The translations under genes and the position numbers were made by a program. The notes below the pieces were generated by a model. That model ran no database searches. It had not been told where the DNA came from and was given only the letters and a program-made list of their open reading frames with translations. Positions 17,579 to 24,960 of a stretch of 64,000 nucleotides of DNA are shown here, one piece after another. This stretch comes from Halostella pelagica (GTDB lineage: Archaea; Halobacteriota; Halobacteria; Halobacteriales; Natronoarchaeaceae), in contig CP040678.1 in NCBI GenBank assembly GCA_005954745.1, forward strand, positions 2,666,001-2,730,000, in the 5' to 3' direction. Position 1 is the first letter of the stretch. Each line of letters starts with the position of its first letter.

Positions 17579-17752
17579 TCACTCCCTCGGGCGCATCTCG
17601 AAGCTCTCGCGCTCGACGAGTTCGTGCGATCCACACTCCGGACACGCGGTCGGGTCACCGTCCACTTTCGCCCCGCAGTCAGCGCATTCCAGCCTGACTC
17701 CTTTCTCCGTGCGCGGCACGAGCATGTCCTTGAGTTTATCCACGATGCTCAT
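17579..17752 (-). CDS. Zinc-ribbon small protein
   Basis: A 57-residue protein, MSIVDKLKDMLVPRTEKG then LECADCGAKVDGD, CPECGSHELVERE. Two CxxC pairs spaced by 14 residues form a zinc ribbon, preceded by an amphipathic helix. Function unknown; short zinc ribbons of this kind are common in haloarchaea and often bind nucleic acid or protein partners. The ATG at 17750-17752 is the only in-frame start that leaves a sensible N-terminus. It stands alone between the peroxiredoxin gene and a divergent membrane-peptide gene. Confidence 0.75.
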   Translation of the reverse strand: MSIVDKLKDMLVPRTEKGVRLECADCGAKVDGDPTACPECGSHELVERESFEMRPRE

Positions 17753-17915
17753 AAGCGTCGATCCGGCCCGGAAACCGAAGTGTGTTAGCATCCACCAATA
17801 TCGAGAGAGATCAGTAGCGGTGGCATCCGAGAGTTCCGTTGGACGAGGCTGTCGTTCGCCCGAGCAGTATGCAAGGTGTAAATTCTTATCTCTGGAGCGT
17901 CGGAATCGACAACAC

Positions 17916-18056
17916 ATGCTCGACATGAAATCAAAGGCGGTGTTTCTGACCACCCTGCTCATCATAAACATCGTGTCGTTTCTCTTCGGTGGAGTGCTCG
18001 GTTTCGTCGTTTTCGTCCCGTCTATCGGGTTCGCGCTCCACGTCCTGCGGCGATAA
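17916..18056 (+). CDS. 46-residue membrane peptide
   Basis: A small hydrophobic protein, MLDMKSKAVFLTTLLIINIV then FGGVLGFVVFVPSIGFALHV and an RR tail, with two close membrane segments. A second start at 17925 (MKSKAV) is possible. No family assignment. It lies between a zinc-ribbon gene (divergent) and tsr3. Codon use with strong third-position G/C in the hydrophobic part supports coding, but the size makes it tentative. Confidence 0.5.
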   Translation: MLDMKSKAVFLTTLLIINIVSFLFGGVLGFVVFVPSIGFALHVLRR

Positions 18057-18137
18057 CGACGTGTCGTCGGCTCCGTGCAGTCCCGCCGATAACGACAGTC
18101 CGAGCGCTTTTTGCCGGATCCGAACCTACGTATCTGC

Positions 18138-18632
18138 GTGGAACTGCACGTCCGGTACGAGGGCGACGACGACCCGAAGAAATGTACCGCCCGGAAACTC
18201 GAACGGTTCGACCTGGCGGCACTGCATCGCTCGGCGAGAGCAACGCCGTACGGCGTCGTGTTGAACCCCCACGCCGAGCAAGCGCTTTCGCCGGCGGATG
18301 CGGACGCTAACAGACTCGTCGCGCTGGACTGCTCGTGGGAGACGGCCGGCGAGGCGATGTTCGACCTCCCGGGCGAACACCGGGCGCTCCCCTTTCTCGT
18401 CGCCGCGAACCCCGTCAACTACGGGCGGCCGTTCCGCCTGACGACGGTCGAGGCACTCGCCGCCGGGCTTGTCATTCTGGGCGAGCGCGACCACGCCGAG
18501 CGGATCCTCGCGAAGTTCACCTGGGGCGAAACGTTTCTCGAACTCAACGCGGAGCCGCTCAGGCGCTACGCCGACTGCGAGGACTCGACCGAGATCGTCG
18601 CCGTTCAGGACGAATACCTCGCCGAGGAGTGA
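18138..18632 (+). CDS. tsr3: 16S rRNA aminocarboxypropyltransferase Tsr3 (DUF367)
   Basis: A 164-residue SPOUT-like enzyme that transfers the 3-amino-3-carboxypropyl group of S-adenosylmethionine to a pseudouridine of small-subunit r[58 protein letters not shown] and [11 protein letters not shown] are the conserved family segments. I chose the GTG at 18138, giving (V)[15 protein letters not shown], which agrees with the usual N-terminus; an ATG at 18111 would add nine unlikely residues. The TGA stop at 18630-18632 is the first triplet of a dispersed palindromic repeat. Confidence 0.9.
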   Translation: MELHVRYEGDDDPKKCTARKLERFDLAALHRSARATPYGVVLNPHAEQALSPADADANRLVALDCSWETAGEAMFDLPGEHRALPFLVAANPVNYGRPFRLTTVEALAAGLVILGERDHAERILAKFTWGETFLELNAEPLRRYADCEDSTEIVAVQDEYLAEE

Positions 18633-18712
18633 TAGGGTCGGGTGTGCGTCATTTCGGCATTTCGCCGACGCGGGGTCGGCGACTACCGGTACACAGTTAC
18701 AACCAACCCGAT
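18630..18712 (+). repeat. Stop-linked palindromic repeat R1, copy 1
   Basis: An approximately 83-base imperfect palindrome that starts at the TGA stop of tsr3 (TGATAGGG). It contains TTCGGCATT, GCCGAC, GGTCGGCG and CACAGTTAC in the same order as copies at 50580-50663 and 54187-54269. The right end CAACCCGAT is an eroded inverted copy of the left end ATAGGGTCGG. It occupies most of the gap between tsr3 and eL40; the eL40 TATA box lies just beyond it. Confidence 0.8.
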
Positions 18713-18733
18713 GACGCGTCCACTCGGAAACCC

Positions 18734-18740
18734 TTTTATT
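18734..18740 (+). promoter_or_regulatory. TATA-like box for eL40
   Basis: TTTTATT is centred 26 bases before the eL40 ATG at 18763, which is the spacing of a leaderless haloarchaeal transcript. It follows repeat R1 copy 1 directly, so eL40 is probably transcribed separately from tsr3. Confidence 0.5.
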
Positions 18741-18762
18741 CGGTGGCGGGCAACTGGGGGGT

Positions 18763-18912
18763 ATGGCTACGTTCGACAAAGCGGAGGGACGCATCCTCGA
18801 CAAGATGATCTGCATGCGCTGTAACGCCCGCAACCCCAAACGCGCCGACAACTGCCGCAAATGCGGCTACAAGAACCTTCGACCGAAGGCAAAGGAATCC
18901 CGCAGCGCCTGA
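18763..18912 (+). CDS. rpl40e: Large ribosomal subunit protein eL40
   Basis: A 49-residue zinc-binding 50S protein. The sequence [20 protein letters not shown] continues with [20 protein letters not shown] and a basic tail. Four cysteines in two CxxC pairs (CMRC and CRKC) bind zinc. Length and sequence match archaeal eL40, which is not fused to ubiquitin. ATG at 18763 and TGA at 18910-18912. It is short but the family match is clear, and the strongly basic composition is unusual for this proteome and typical of ribosomal proteins. Confidence 0.95.
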   Translation: MATFDKAEGRILDKMICMRCNARNPKRADNCRKCGYKNLRPKAKESRSA

Positions 18913-18942
18913 TCCATCGCTCGTTTTTGCAACTGACAGACG

Positions 18943-19554
18943 CTACTCGCCGGGGTATTTCGGTTCTCGCTGTTTCGCCCGCGATAGCGCAGTCTCGATC
19001 ACGTCGGTCACTTCCCCGTGGAACTCTCCGCCGTGACCGGCGTACATGTGTTCGACGGAGTCTGGCATTCGCGATAGGATCCGCTCGATGCTCTCGATGA
19101 GTTCCTCGCGGGACTGGCCGGGTCGGTCCGTCCGACCGAAACTGCCGTAGTCGAACGCGCCGTCGTCGTGGACGACGACATCGCCGCAGAATATCGTCGA
19201 TCCGCTGACCAGAGCGACGTGGTCGTCCGCGTGGCCGGGCGAATACACCACCTCGAACGTCTCGTCGCCGACAGTCACCTCGTCGCCGTCATCGACCGCC
19301 GTAGTTCGGTGCGGATGATCGCCGTAAGCGTACACGTCCGGGTCGAACGCGTCGATCACGGCGTCGAGTTCGGCGACGTGGTCGCCGTGCTGGTGCGTAA
19401 GTACGACGGCGTCCAGTTCGTCCGTCTCCTCCCGTATTCGGTCGACGATACCGGGCCACGCACCCGCGTCGACCAGAGTCGGTCGGCCGTCCAGTGCGAG
19501 GTAGGCGTTGCAGGTGAAGGTGTCCGCGTCGGCGGTGACGTTGATGACGTCCAT
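18943..19554 (-). CDS. MBL-fold metallo-hydrolase (glyoxalase II-like)
   Basis: A 203-residue metallo-beta-lactamase-fold enzyme. The key motif THQHGDHVAEL gives the first metal ligands, followed by VYSPGHADDHV, the bridging Asp in IFCGDVVVHDDG, and YAGHGGEFHG with the last His. Length is like small hydroxyacylglutathione hydrolase relatives. The substrate is unknown. ATG at 19552-19554 (MDVINVTADADTF) is chosen because the preceding in-frame sequence looks random. Convergent with eL40, divergent from the DUF5786 gene. Confidence 0.87.
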   Translation of the reverse strand: MDVINVTADADTFTCNAYLALDGRPTLVDAGAWPGIVDRIREETDELDAVVLTHQHGDHVAELDAVIDAFDPDVYAYGDHPHRTTAVDDGDEVTVGDETFEVVYSPGHADDHVALVSGSTIFCGDVVVHDDGAFDYGSFGRTDRPGQSREELIESIERILSRMPDSVEHMYAGHGGEFHGEVTDVIETALSRAKQREPKYPGE

Positions 19555-19762
19555 ACGCTCACTGGACCGCACGGCGGCAAAACAGTGGTGGGCTAAGCGC
19601 GAAAGCCGGGAGTAAAGCGGGGGGCGAGAAACGGGCAGTGCATAGCGGCGGACTTCCAGCGTGTACGGTCTGAGAAACGGCAACGCATCGGCGACGCCCA
19701 GCGAACCGCGGCGCTCCGCCCGGGAAATTTTTTAGGAACAAATCACTATTTTCAGTCGTAGC

Positions 19763-19948
19763 ATGGGTTTCGGGAGCTACGACGAGTCGGAACAAGATAC
19801 TCAGAACATCGATGCTGATATCGACGCAGACGACGGCGTCGCCACCGACGAAACCGACCACGACGGCGATATCGAGTACGAGATCGGGGCATCGAACGAC
19901 GAACTGATCGACCGCCTACAGGACATCAAAGACGGCGAAGCGAACTGA
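19763..19948 (+). CDS. DUF5786 family small acidic protein
   Basis: A 61-residue, extremely acidic haloarchaeal protein: MGFGSYDESEQDTQNID at the start, then DHDGDIEYEIGASNDELIDRLQDIKDG. This fits what I recall of DUF5786. The C-terminal DELIDRLQDIKD looks like a short amphipathic helix and the remainder is probably disordered. Function unknown. A T-rich TATA-like stretch (AAATTTTTTAG, about 19726-19735) lies some 30 bases upstream. The TGA shares one base with the ATG of the DUF99 gene (TGATG), so the two are very likely co-transcribed. Confidence 0.82.
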   Translation: MGFGSYDESEQDTQNIDADIDADDGVATDETDHDGDIEYEIGASNDELIDRLQDIKDGEAN

Positions 19949-20502
19949 TGAAACCCGGGACGCGGGCGCTCGGCGTCGCCGAGTCGTTCCGCGACGAGAC
20001 GAGCACGCTCGCCGGCGTCGTCACCCGTGCGTCCCGGACCGTCGACGGCTTCGCTTTCTCTTCGTGTACGGTCGGTGGCGACGACGCGACCGACGCTATC
20101 ATCGACCTCTACCGGCAACTGGACCGCGAGGACGTCCGGTACGTTGTCGTCGGTGGGGTCGCGCTCGCCTGGTACAACATCTTGGACCTGAACCGGGTTC
20201 ACCGGGCGACGGACCGACCGATTTTATCTGTCACGTTCGAGGAGAGCGAGGGCCTCGAACCGTCGCTCCGTGCCGAATTCGACGGCGACGCGCTGGACTG
20301 GCGACTCGATGCCTACGAGGCGCTGCCGCCGCGGCGTCCGGTCGGCGTCGGCGACGAAACGGTGTTCGTCCGGAGCGTCGGCATCGCCGACGCCGAGGCG
20401 GACCGCGTCGTCGGGGCGTTTACGCCTGAGGGCGGGCGGCCCGAACCGGTCCGCGTCGCGCGGCTGGCGGCGCGGGCGTGCGACGAGATCCGAAGAGAGT
20501 AG
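19948..20502 (+). CDS. DUF99 family protein
   Basis: A 184-residue archaeal protein of the DUF99 family, which has an endonuclease V-like fold in some comparisons but no established activity. MKPGTRALGVAESF, then STLAGVVTRASRTVDGFAFS, RYVVVGGVALAWYNILDL and HRATDRPILSVTFEESEG are the characteristic conserved segments. It overlaps the preceding DUF5786 gene by one base and is followed by a UDG gene after 23 bases. The position beside a base-excision enzyme fits a nucleic-acid role but does not prove one. Confidence 0.88.
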   Translation: MKPGTRALGVAESFRDETSTLAGVVTRASRTVDGFAFSSCTVGGDDATDAIIDLYRQLDREDVRYVVVGGVALAWYNILDLNRVHRATDRPILSVTFEESEGLEPSLRAEFDGDALDWRLDAYEALPPRRPVGVGDETVFVRSVGIADAEADRVVGAFTPEGGRPEPVRVARLAARACDEIRRE

Positions 20503-20525
20503 TACGAGCCGACGAACGGGGGCGT

Positions 20526-21122
20526 ATGGACGAGATGGAGGGACTCGCCGTCACCGACTGCGAGCGCTGTCCCGCCCTCTGCGAGTCGCGAAACCGAATC
20601 GTCAACGGCGTCGGGCCGGCCGACGCTGACGTGCAGTTTATCGGCGAGGCCCCCGGTGCCAACGAGGACGAACGGGGAGAGCCGTTCGTGGGCCGGAGCG
20701 GCGACGTGCTGGACGACGCCCTGCTCGCCGCCGGACTCGAACGCGAGGCGATCCGGATCAGCAACTGCGTGCGCTGTCGGCCGCCGGACAACCGCGACCC
20801 GACGACGGAGGAACTAGCGAACTGCCGCGGCTATCTGGAGTCGGAGATAGCGGCGGTCGACGCGGAGGTCATCGTCACCCTCGGCAAAGTCCCGAGCGAA
20901 CACCTGCTCGAACGGGACGTCGCCGTCACGAACGAGGCCGGGTCGTTAGTCGACGTGCGCATCGGCGGCGAACCGCGGCGCGTTCTGATCTGCGTCCACC
21001 CCGCCGCGACGCTGTACGACCGGAGCCAGGAGGAGACGTTCGAGGAGACGCTGGCGACGGCGGCCGACCTCGCCGGCGTCGAGACCGGGAGTGGTGGGCA
21101 GTCCAGACTGGGTGAGTTCTAA
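20526..21122 (+). CDS. udg: Type IV (family 4) uracil-DNA glycosylase
   Basis: A 198-residue Fe-S uracil-DNA glycosylase that removes uracil from DNA. Cysteines at 12 and 15 (CERC) plus those in SNCVRCRPPDN provide cluster ligands. Motif FIGEAPGANEDERGEPFVGRSG holds the family 4 catalytic loop, and ICVHPAATLY the His motif. ATG at 20526 gives MDEMEGLAVTDCERC. It is the third gene after DUF5786 and DUF99 in the same direction. The TAA stop at 21120-21122 is followed at once by structured element R3 copy A. Confidence 0.92.
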   Translation: MDEMEGLAVTDCERCPALCESRNRIVNGVGPADADVQFIGEAPGANEDERGEPFVGRSGDVLDDALLAAGLEREAIRISNCVRCRPPDNRDPTTEELANCRGYLESEIAAVDAEVIVTLGKVPSEHLLERDVAVTNEAGSLVDVRIGGEPRRVLICVHPAATLYDRSQEETFEETLATAADLAGVETGSGGQSRLGEF

Positions 21123-21322
21123 GAAAGCCCTTGCAGCGGCCCGGTGGCCGCTGCTGTGCCCTTCACTGTCCACCGAGTGGCTTCGGGAGTGCCTTCGGGA
21201 GCGGCTTCGCCGCACCGAGTCGTCGTTCGCTCTGCTCGTGGACGGCACCGGATGTCGCGACCGCTTCGAGTGCCTGCCCTTCCCCGTCCGCTGACCGCGC
21301 TCTCCGCTCGCGCCGGTCAGCG
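21123..21322 (+). repeat. Stop-proximal multi-hairpin element R3, copy A
   Basis: This fills most of the 368-base gap after the UDG gene. It starts right after the TAA stop with GAAAGCCCTTG, then an 8-bp stem with 4-base loop (21134-21153), CTGTGCCCTTCACTGTCC, a variable part with small hairpins, GAGTGCCTGCCCTTCCCCG, and a perfect 9-bp stem (21289-21297 with 21314-21322). Copy B at 22980-23218 has the same order on the other strand, with different but still complementary stem sequences. It is probably transcribed as the 3' region of the UDG message; its function is unknown. Confidence 0.75.
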
Positions 21323-21383
21323 CGGCCGCAGTGTTGTCGTCCTCCTGTCCGGACCCGTTGGCGAGCGCAAGCGCAGGATTAGT

Positions 21384-21460
21384 AGTGTCAGCTGTAATCC
21401 CTTGAGGAATATCGGACCCCGGGGGTCCGACTATCCTTCCGAAGTTACAGCCAACAGTAT
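21384..21460. repeat. Palindromic repeat R2, copy A
   Basis: A 77-base imperfect palindrome upstream of the HAD hydrolase gene. The left arm AGTGTCAGCTGTAA and right arm TTACAGCCAACAGTAT are inverted copies, and the centre CGGACCCCGGGGGTCCG is nearly perfect. A diverged copy is at 37960-38035. No coding potential. It resembles a miniature inverted-repeat element, but no flanking target duplication is obvious. Confidence 0.7.
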
Positions 21461-21490
21461 AACTCGGTGGGGTCGTTAGAGTTCGATAAG

Positions 21491-22174
21491 ATGGACAAGG
21501 CGTCCCTTCGGTACGACGCGGTGCTTTTCGACAACGACGGCGTGATCGTCGAGCGGACGAGCAACGGTGTGATGGAACCCGCAGTCCGCGGGGCCTTTCG
21601 GGAACTGGGCGTCGACGAACCCGACCCCCACCACGTCGAATACCTGATCCGGGGTCCGATGGACGAACTGGGAGATATCTGCAGAGCGTACGGCATCGAC
21701 CCCGAACGACTCTGGGACGAGCGCGAGGCGCGCGCCGCCGCGGGCCAGAAAGAATCGATCCGGAACGGCGGGAAGCCGCTGTACGACGACGTCGCCGCCG
21801 TCGCCGACCTGTCGCTCCCGCTCGGCATCGTCAGCAACAACCAGTCCGAGACGATCGACTTCGTCGTCGACCACTACGACCTCGACTGGTTGGACTTCGC
21901 CAGCGGCCGCGAGATGAGCCTGTCGGGCGTCGGCCGGAAGAAGCCCGAACCGTTCTACCTCGAACGCGCGCTCGACGCACTCGGCGCGGAGTCGGCGCTG
22001 TACGTCGGCGACAGCGCGGTCGACGTGGCCGCCGCGGACGCCGCCGGCATCGACTCCGCGTTCGTCCGCCGTCCCCACCGCGCCGACTACGACCTGCCCC
22101 ACGAACCCACCTACGAGATAGACGGCCTCGACGAGATACCCGACCTGGTTCGCGGCGCGACGGTTCCGGAGTAG
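21491..22174 (+). CDS. HAD-superfamily hydrolase
   Basis: A 227-residue phosphatase-like protein. Motif I is FDNDGVI, in which Asn replaces the residue between the two catalytic Asp (DxD is usually preserved as D-N-D, as here). Motif II is in LGIVSNNQSETI, the Lys motif in GVGRKKPEPFYLERAL, and motif III in YVGDSAVDVAAADAAG. The overall pattern is phosphoglycolate phosphatase-like, with a helical cap at residues 20-90. The substrate is unknown. ATG at 21491 (MDKASLRYDAVLFD) is preferred over a GTG at 21467. It is followed after 35 bases by hisH. Confidence 0.88.
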   Translation: MDKASLRYDAVLFDNDGVIVERTSNGVMEPAVRGAFRELGVDEPDPHHVEYLIRGPMDELGDICRAYGIDPERLWDEREARAAAGQKESIRNGGKPLYDDVAAVADLSLPLGIVSNNQSETIDFVVDHYDLDWLDFASGREMSLSGVGRKKPEPFYLERALDALGAESALYVGDSAVDVAAADAAGIDSAFVRRPHRADYDLPHEPTYEIDGLDEIPDLVRGATVPE

Positions 22175-22209
22175 TAAGGAACTTGACCGCGACGCTCCTA
22201 CGGTTTCGC

Positions 22210-22881
22210 ATGAGCCAACAGACCGCGGCGGCGACCGAGAGCGACGGGGCGACGGCCTCGGTCGTCGTCGTCGACTACGGCCTCGGGAATCTCCGCAGCG
22301 TCACGCGCGGTCTCGAACGTGCGGGCGCAGAGGTGACGGTGACCGACGACGTCTCTACGTTTCCTGACGCCGACGGCATCGTCCTCCCAGGGGTCGGCGC
22401 ATTCCGCGAAGGGATGGAAAACGCCGGTCCGTACCGCGACGCCTTACTCGACGCCGCCGAGCGCGGCCAGCCAGTCTTCGGCATCTGTCTCGGGATGCAG
22501 ATGCTCCTGACCAGCAGCGAAGAGGCCGAGCGCGCTGGTCAGGGCGACGTGCAGGGTCTCGACCTGATCCCCGGCCGCAACGTCCGCTTCGCGCAGGGTC
22601 AGAAGGTGCCGCACATGGGCTGGAACGAACTGAACGTCGAGCGCGACCACCCGTTAGTCAACGGCGTCGACAGGGAGTACGCCTACTTCGTCCACTCCTA
22701 CTACGCCGAACCGGACAGCGGCGACGCCGTGGTCACCACGACCGACTACGAGGTCGAGTTCCCCAGCATCGTCGCAAACGAGGCGGGCACCGTCTTCGGC
22801 ACGCAGTTCCACCCCGAGAAAAGCGGCGAGACGGGGCTGCAGATCCTGCGGAACTTCGTCGACATCTGCGCCGAGGAATAG
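22210..22881 (+). CDS. hisH: Imidazole glycerol phosphate synthase, glutaminase subunit HisH
   Basis: A 223-residue class I glutamine amidotransferase that supplies ammonia to HisF for histidine synthesis. VVVVDYGLGNLRSVTRGLERAG starts the domain after a short Ala/Thr-rich leader of about 18 residues. The nucleophile Cys is in GICLGMQMLL, and the His/Glu pair in GTQFHPEKSG. PGVGAFREGM is also typical. ATG at 22210 (MSQQTAAATES) is used. No other his genes are adjacent, so the pathway is dispersed. The end of the gene faces R3 copy B. Confidence 0.94.
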   Translation: MSQQTAAATESDGATASVVVVDYGLGNLRSVTRGLERAGAEVTVTDDVSTFPDADGIVLPGVGAFREGMENAGPYRDALLDAAERGQPVFGICLGMQMLLTSSEEAERAGQGDVQGLDLIPGRNVRFAQGQKVPHMGWNELNVERDHPLVNGVDREYAYFVHSYYAEPDSGDAVVTTTDYEVEFPSIVANEAGTVFGTQFHPEKSGETGLQILRNFVDICAEE

Positions 22882-22979
22882 GACGCCGGCGTTTTCTCAG
22901 CGTTTCCGGATCGAACGTATCAGTCGAGCACAGGTGTGCGAGCGTAGCGAGGCGACCCAGTCCCTCCGGACGGCCGGGA

Positions 22980-23218
22980 GCGCGGCGCGAGCCCTCGCGG
23001 CGAGCGCCGCGCGACCCGGGGAAGGGCAGGCGCTCGGAGTGTCCTCGCGACCGCGAGGACTCGCCCAAACTAGCGGGCCTGGGTCAACGCGCGAGCGGGA
23101 GCGAGCGCGTTGCGGCGTCTTGCCGAACGAAGTGAGGCAAGGCTCGGAGGATGCTCCGCGTCCTCCGGCGGACAGTGAAAGGGCGCAGCGCGCCGCGCCA
23201 GCGGCGCGCAAGGGCTTT
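22980..23218 (-). repeat. Stop-proximal multi-hairpin element R3, copy B
   Basis: Read on this strand it begins straight after the TAG stop (23219-23221) of the SWIM-like gene: AAAGCCCTTG, an 8-bp hairpin with 4-base loop (23189-23208), CTGCGCCCTTTCACTGTCC, several further hairpins (for example GTCCTCGCG-gt-CGCGAGGAC), GAGCGCCTGCCCTTCCCCG, and a final 9-bp stem (22980-22988 with 23004-23012). It shares its skeleton with copy A but not its stem sequences. It fills most of the 337-base gap between hisH and the SWIM-like gene, which contains no other gene. Confidence 0.75.
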
Positions 23219-23566
23219 CTATAGGAACTCTCTGACTTCCGAGTACCACATGTCGTGGTGGTCGACGGCGTCGATTCGCTGGGCGATGTCGACGGCGAGC
23301 GAATGCCAACAGCGCTCCGTCGGGTCCTCGGGGTCCAGGTTGTACTCGCTGTCCTTGCAGGTACAGCCGCCGTCCTCGACGACGTACTCCTCGCGGTGGC
23401 CGACGACGACGATGAAATCACGGTACTCTTTCACACGCCCTTCGGAGACGGACTCGATTGCGCGTGCCCCGCGGTCGCCGTGGACCGACGTGATCCGATC
23501 GACAGCGTCGGGCGTGAGTTCGCCGGCGTCTTCCAGCGCGGCTTTCCACTCTTCGACCCGCGTCAC
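23219..23566 (-). CDS. SWIM-type zinc-finger-like protein
   Basis: A protein of about 115 residues. The C-terminal half contains [27 protein letters not shown] in outline, that is CxC, then about 15 residues, then CxH: the SWIM zinc-finger pattern that binds DNA or protein. Residues 1-60 are acidic and helical ([19 protein letters not shown]). The start is uncertain: GTG at 23566 gives [11 protein letters not shown] at 23575 adds VAP, and ATG at 23632 adds a poor-looking leader that overlaps the trm1 upstream region. Divergent from trm1. Function unknown. Confidence 0.75.
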   Translation of the reverse strand: MTRVEEWKAALEDAGELTPDAVDRITSVHGDRGARAIESVSEGRVKEYRDFIVVVGHREEYVVEDGGCTCKDSEYNLDPEDPTERCWHSLAVDIAQRIDAVDHHDMWYSEVREFL

Positions 23567-23808
23567 GGGTGCCACCCCGTTCGCACGGCGTCGGTCCTGA
23601 TCACTGTCATCCAGTAAACAGTCCCCCGACAAAACAGGTTCGGTGTGTAGGGTGCGTGAACGTTAGTGTGCGACCCGAGAACGTGGGTACAGCATTCGTT
23701 GTCGGTGACGACTTCGAAACTGTTGCAGCGTCGGTAGATACATCGTCAGGATCCCCAGACCCCGCCTCCGATCCACACGCTTACGGCGTCCCGGGGGCGA
23801 AAACGGGT

Positions 23809-24918
23809 ATGCACGTCCGGGAAGGTGGGGTCGAAATCGAGGTACCCGAACAGGAAAGCGAGGGTATCGACGACGCCGTGTTCTTCAATCCCGTCCAGGA
23901 GTTGAATCGCGACCTCACCGTCGCCGTCCTCCGCGCGTTCGGCGACCGGGAGGAGCGAGCGGAGACGTACCTCGACGCGATGGCCGCGAGCGGCATCCGC
24001 GGCGTCCGCGCGGCGGCCGAGGGGTGGGACGCAACGCTGTGTGACGTCGACGCGGACGCTATCGACCTGTGCGAGCAGAACCTGGCGGCGAACGACCTAG
24101 ACGGCACTGTTGTCCAGCGCGGCGCGAACGCACTGATGCACGACGACGTGTTCGACGTGGTCGACATCGACCCGTTCGGGACGCCGATGCCGTTCGCGGA
24201 CGCCGCGTTCGCCAACACGCGTGACCTGGTTTGCGTGACGGCGACCGACACCGCGCCGCTGTGTGGCGCGCACTTCGACAGCGGCGTCAGGAGCTACAGC
24301 GCCGTCCCGCGAAACACCGAGTACCACGCCGAGATGGGGCTCCGAGTGTTGCTGTCGGCGCTCGCCCGGACCGCCGCGCGGTACGACACGGGTGTCGTGC
24401 CGCTTTTTTCCCACGCGACGAACCACTACGTTCGGACGTACCTCGAACTGGAACACCGCGCGACGGACGCAAACGCCGCTATCGACGAACTCGGCCACGT
24501 CTACCACTGCGAGGACTGCCTCTACCGCGAGACCGAGCGCGGCCTGATCGCGGACCCGCTGGACGACTGTCCGAACTGCGGGGGCGAGCGCGTCGTCACC
24601 GCGGGACCGATCTGGCTCGGCAGCGTTCGGGACCGTGAGTTCGTCGCGGATGTCCGCGACGCGGTCAGCGGCGACATGGGCACAGCCGAGAACGCGCGCG
24701 ACCTGCTGGAGACGGTCGAACACGAACTCGACCAACCCACACACTACGACCAGCATCGCCTCTGCAAGGAGTGGGGTCGCCCGGCGGCGGCGATGGACGA
24801 CTTCCTCGGGAAACTCCGGACTGCCGGCTACGAGGCGTCCCGTGCCCACTACAGCGGGACGGCGTTCAAGACGGATGCGGACGTGGCGGCCGTCCGAGAA
24901 GTCACCGAACACGAGTAG
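23809..24918 (+). CDS. trm1: tRNA (guanine(26)-N(2))-dimethyltransferase
   Basis: A 369-residue S-adenosylmethionine-dependent enzyme that makes N2,N2-dimethylguanosine at position 26 of tRNAs. [34 protein letters not shown] (SAM-binding), [17 protein letters not shown] and [15 protein letters not shown] are signature segments. A zinc-ribbon-like pair, HCEDCLYRE and CPNCGGER, is in the C-terminal half. The ATG at 23809 ([13 protein letters not shown]) fits the archaeal start; upstream in-frame residues are not family-like. It stands 42 bases before the BrkB-like gene in the same direction. Confidence 0.95.
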   Translation: MHVREGGVEIEVPEQESEGIDDAVFFNPVQELNRDLTVAVLRAFGDREERAETYLDAMAASGIRGVRAAAEGWDATLCDVDADAIDLCEQNLAANDLDGTVVQRGANALMHDDVFDVVDIDPFGTPMPFADAAFANTRDLVCVTATDTAPLCGAHFDSGVRSYSAVPRNTEYHAEMGLRVLLSALARTAARYDTGVVPLFSHATNHYVRTYLELEHRATDANAAIDELGHVYHCEDCLYRETERGLIADPLDDCPNCGGERVVTAGPIWLGSVRDREFVADVRDAVSGDMGTAENARDLLETVEHELDQPTHYDQHRLCKEWGRPAAAMDDFLGKLRTAGYEASRAHYSGTAFKTDADVAAVREVTEHE

Positions 24919-24960
24919 TTTCAGCAAACAGTATAGTGTTTCCGCGCCGAAGAATCGGAC

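Noticed and set aside
21091-21480. Several short open frames between the UDG and HAD genes
   Set aside because: They overlap structured element R3 copy A and repeat R2, run in several frames at once and lack family resemblance.
22934-23224. A 96-codon open frame across R3 copy B
   Set aside because: The translation is Ala/Arg/Glu-rich repetitive sequence produced by GC hairpins, with no protein-like pattern. The hairpin structure explains the open frame.
24919-24936. Short match to the R2 right arm (AGTTTCAGCAAACAGTATA) between trm1 and the BrkB gene
   Set aside because: Only about 19 bases agree, with mismatches, and there is no matching left arm or central palindrome. It may be coincidence.
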